A stretch of 64,000 nucleotides of DNA from Bradyrhizobium jicamae (GTDB lineage: Bacteria > Pseudomonadota > Alphaproteobacteria > Rhizobiales > Xanthobacteraceae), in assembly GCF_018130695.1 (NCBI RefSeq), contig NZ_JAFCJX010000006.1, positions 248,001-312,000 on the forward strand. The letters run 5' to 3'. The notes under the pieces are model-generated. The model searched no databases and had not been told where the DNA came from. It worked only from the letters and a program-made list of their open reading frames with translations. This document shows, one piece after another, positions 62,788 through 64,000 of this stretch. Position numbers and translations under genes: made by a program. Each line of letters starts with the position of its first letter. The stretch's first letter is position 1.

Positions 62788-64000
62788 ATGGAGCGTGGTG
62801 TGCAGCCGATCATCGTCTGGTTTCGCGACGATCTGCGGCTGTCGGATCATCCCGCGCTCCATGAAGCCGCCGCGCGCGGCGCGCCGGTGATCTGCCTTTA
62901 CGTTCTGGATGAAGAGAGCCGCGCGCTGAAGGCGCCGGCCGCGCGGTCCCTCGGCGGCGCGGCGCGCTGGTGGCTGGCGCAGTCGCTGCGCGCGCTGGCC
63001 AGGAGTCTCGAGGCCCGTGGCGTGCCGCTGGTGTTGCGGGAAGGCGCGGCAGCCGACGTCATCGCGGCGATGGCGCGCGAAACTGACGCCCGCGCCGTGT
63101 TCTGGAACACAATCGCGCATACGCCGCATCAAGCCGTTGAGGCGGAGATTCAAGCGGCGCTTGCAAATGACGGCATCGACTCGCAAATTTTCGCGGGCGA
63201 CCTGCTCGTCGAGCCCAAGGCGATCCGCAACAAGGAGAACCGCGGACTGCGCGTCTTCACGCCGTTCTGGCGCCGGGTGCAGGGATTTGGCGATCCGCCA
63301 AAACCACTGCCGGCGCCGCGGAAGCTCACGGCTCGCCCCGAGGTCGCAAGCGATGCGCTCGATGACTGGAAACTCGAACCGACGCGGCCGGACTGGGCCG
63401 GCGGGCTGCGCGAGAGCTGGACGCCGGGCGAAGCTTCTGCGCAGGCGCGGCTGAAAGCGTTCCTTGGCAAGGGCGTGCATGGCTACACCGACGACCGCGA
63501 CCGGCCCGACCGCGACGGCACCTCGCGCCTGTCGCCGCATCTGCGCTTCGGTGAGATCAGCCCGCGGCAGATCTGGCATGCCGCGCGATTTGCCGCGGCC
63601 GAGCACCCTCGCCTCACCGCCGACATCGACAAGTTCCTGAGCGAGCTCGGTTGGCGCGAGTTCTGCCGACATCTGCTGTTCGACGTGCCTGACATGGCCG
63701 GCCGAAACCTGCAGGAGAGTTTTGACGGGTTTCCGTGGAAGCGCGACACGAAGGCGTTGAAGGCCTGGCAGCGCGGGCTGACCGGCTATCCCATTGTCGA
63801 CGCCGGCATGCGCCAGCTCTGGCACACCGGCGTGATGCATAACCGCGTGCGCATGGTGGTCGCCTCCTTCCTGGTGAAGCATCTGCTGATCGACTGGCGG
63901 CAAGGCGAGCAATGGTTCTGGGATACGCTTGTCGATGCCGATGCCGGCAGCAATCCGGCGAACTGGCAGTGGGTGGCAGGCTCGGGCGCGGATGCTGCAC
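62788..64000 (+). CDS. phrB: Deoxyribodipyrimidine photo-lyase (3' end outside window)
   Basis: About 404 codons are visible. The N-terminal domain begins [20 protein letters not shown], with [20 protein letters not shown]. The FAD domain carries [20 protein letters not shown], then [14 protein letters not shown] and [20 protein letters not shown], the photolyase signatures. The N-terminal strand has the class I CPD form. It repairs UV-induced pyrimidine dimers using FADH- and light. GAGGGG lies six bases before the ATG. The C-terminus lies outside the window. Confidence 0.96.
   Translation, partial: MERGVQPIIVWFRDDLRLSDHPALHEAAARGAPVICLYVLDEESRALKAPAARSLGGAARWWLAQSLRALARSLEARGVPLVLREGAAADVIAAMARETDARAVFWNTIAHTPHQAVEAEIQAALANDGIDSQIFAGDLLVEPKAIRNKENRGLRVFTPFWRRVQGFGDPPKPLPAPRKLTARPEVASDALDDWKLEPTRPDWAGGLRESWTPGEASAQARLKAFLGKGVHGYTDDRDRPDRDGTSRLSPHLRFGEISPRQIWHAARFAAAEHPRLTADIDKFLSELGWREFCRHLLFDVPDMAGRNLQESFDGFPWKRDTKALKAWQRGLTGYPIVDAGMRQLWHTGVMHNRVRMVVASFLVKHLLIDWRQGEQWFWDTLVDADAGSNPANWQWVAGSGADAA

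Overview
The window is about 64 kb of GC-rich chromosomal DNA. It reads as an alphaproteobacterium of the Bradyrhizobium group (Nitrobacteraceae). This call is inferred from gene content (MipZ, a phasin, ClpS plus ClpA, acetyl/propionyl-CoA carboxylase alpha, DUF1489, DUF937, many small conserved proteins) and from intergenic inverted repeats that look like the dispersed repeats I remember from that group. No rRNA operon, CRISPR array, insertion sequence or prophage was recognised. Most of the window is housekeeping DNA with short patches of accessory genes.

Region 1-15 kb: a 3'-truncated PilZ-PAS-PAS-GGDEF protein, a DHA2-type MFS exporter, a LysR regulator facing a DUF1330 protein, ClpA and ClpS separated by a dispersed repeat, a lone Tad-like vWA protein, a phasin with TGC-palindrome operators in its promoter, a D,D-carboxypeptidase with a SPOR domain, a vWA/membrane J-protein pair and an alpha/beta hydrolase. 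Region 15-28 kb: a RelE/Xre toxin-antitoxin pair, the cell-division positioning ATPase MipZ divergent from panC, several conserved hypotheticals, a glutathione S-transferase, an aldo/keto reductase, then an accessory islet with an orphan HigA-like antitoxin, a possible barstar-like protein, two small RWIEL-motif proteins, a TPR protein and a short peptide with a double-glycine leader.

Region 28-44 kb: MgtE, two tandem polysaccharide deacetylases, a tRNA-Leu(GAG), an orphan FliN-like protein, lipB, a divergent tautomerase/LysR pair, and an operon (GbsR/MarR regulator, DUF4166, TIGR01777 epimerase) whose last gene is broken by a one-base frameshift. A methyltransferase, acylphosphatase, an oxaloacetate-decarboxylase-like enzyme and the biotin carboxylase subunit of an acyl-CoA carboxylase follow. 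Region 44-64 kb: a thermonuclease, a hybrid sensor kinase, RlpA-like protein, a large GGDEF-EAL protein, a CzcB/CzcA metal efflux pair with a small His-rich protein in front, a phosphodiesterase/alkaline phosphatase family enzyme, a 1-Cys peroxiredoxin, a chemoreceptor and a 3'-truncated photolyase.

The most interesting items are the double-glycine-leader peptide (27356-27559), the islet of orphan antitoxin and inhibitor-like genes bounded by identical repeat fragments, the TGC palindrome shared by the phasin and GST promoters, the 9-4-9 palindrome covering the start codon of the GbsR/MarR regulator, and the frameshifted epimerase. I found no strong evidence for a wholly new multi-gene system. 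Protein family calls are by recognition of motifs, not by database search.
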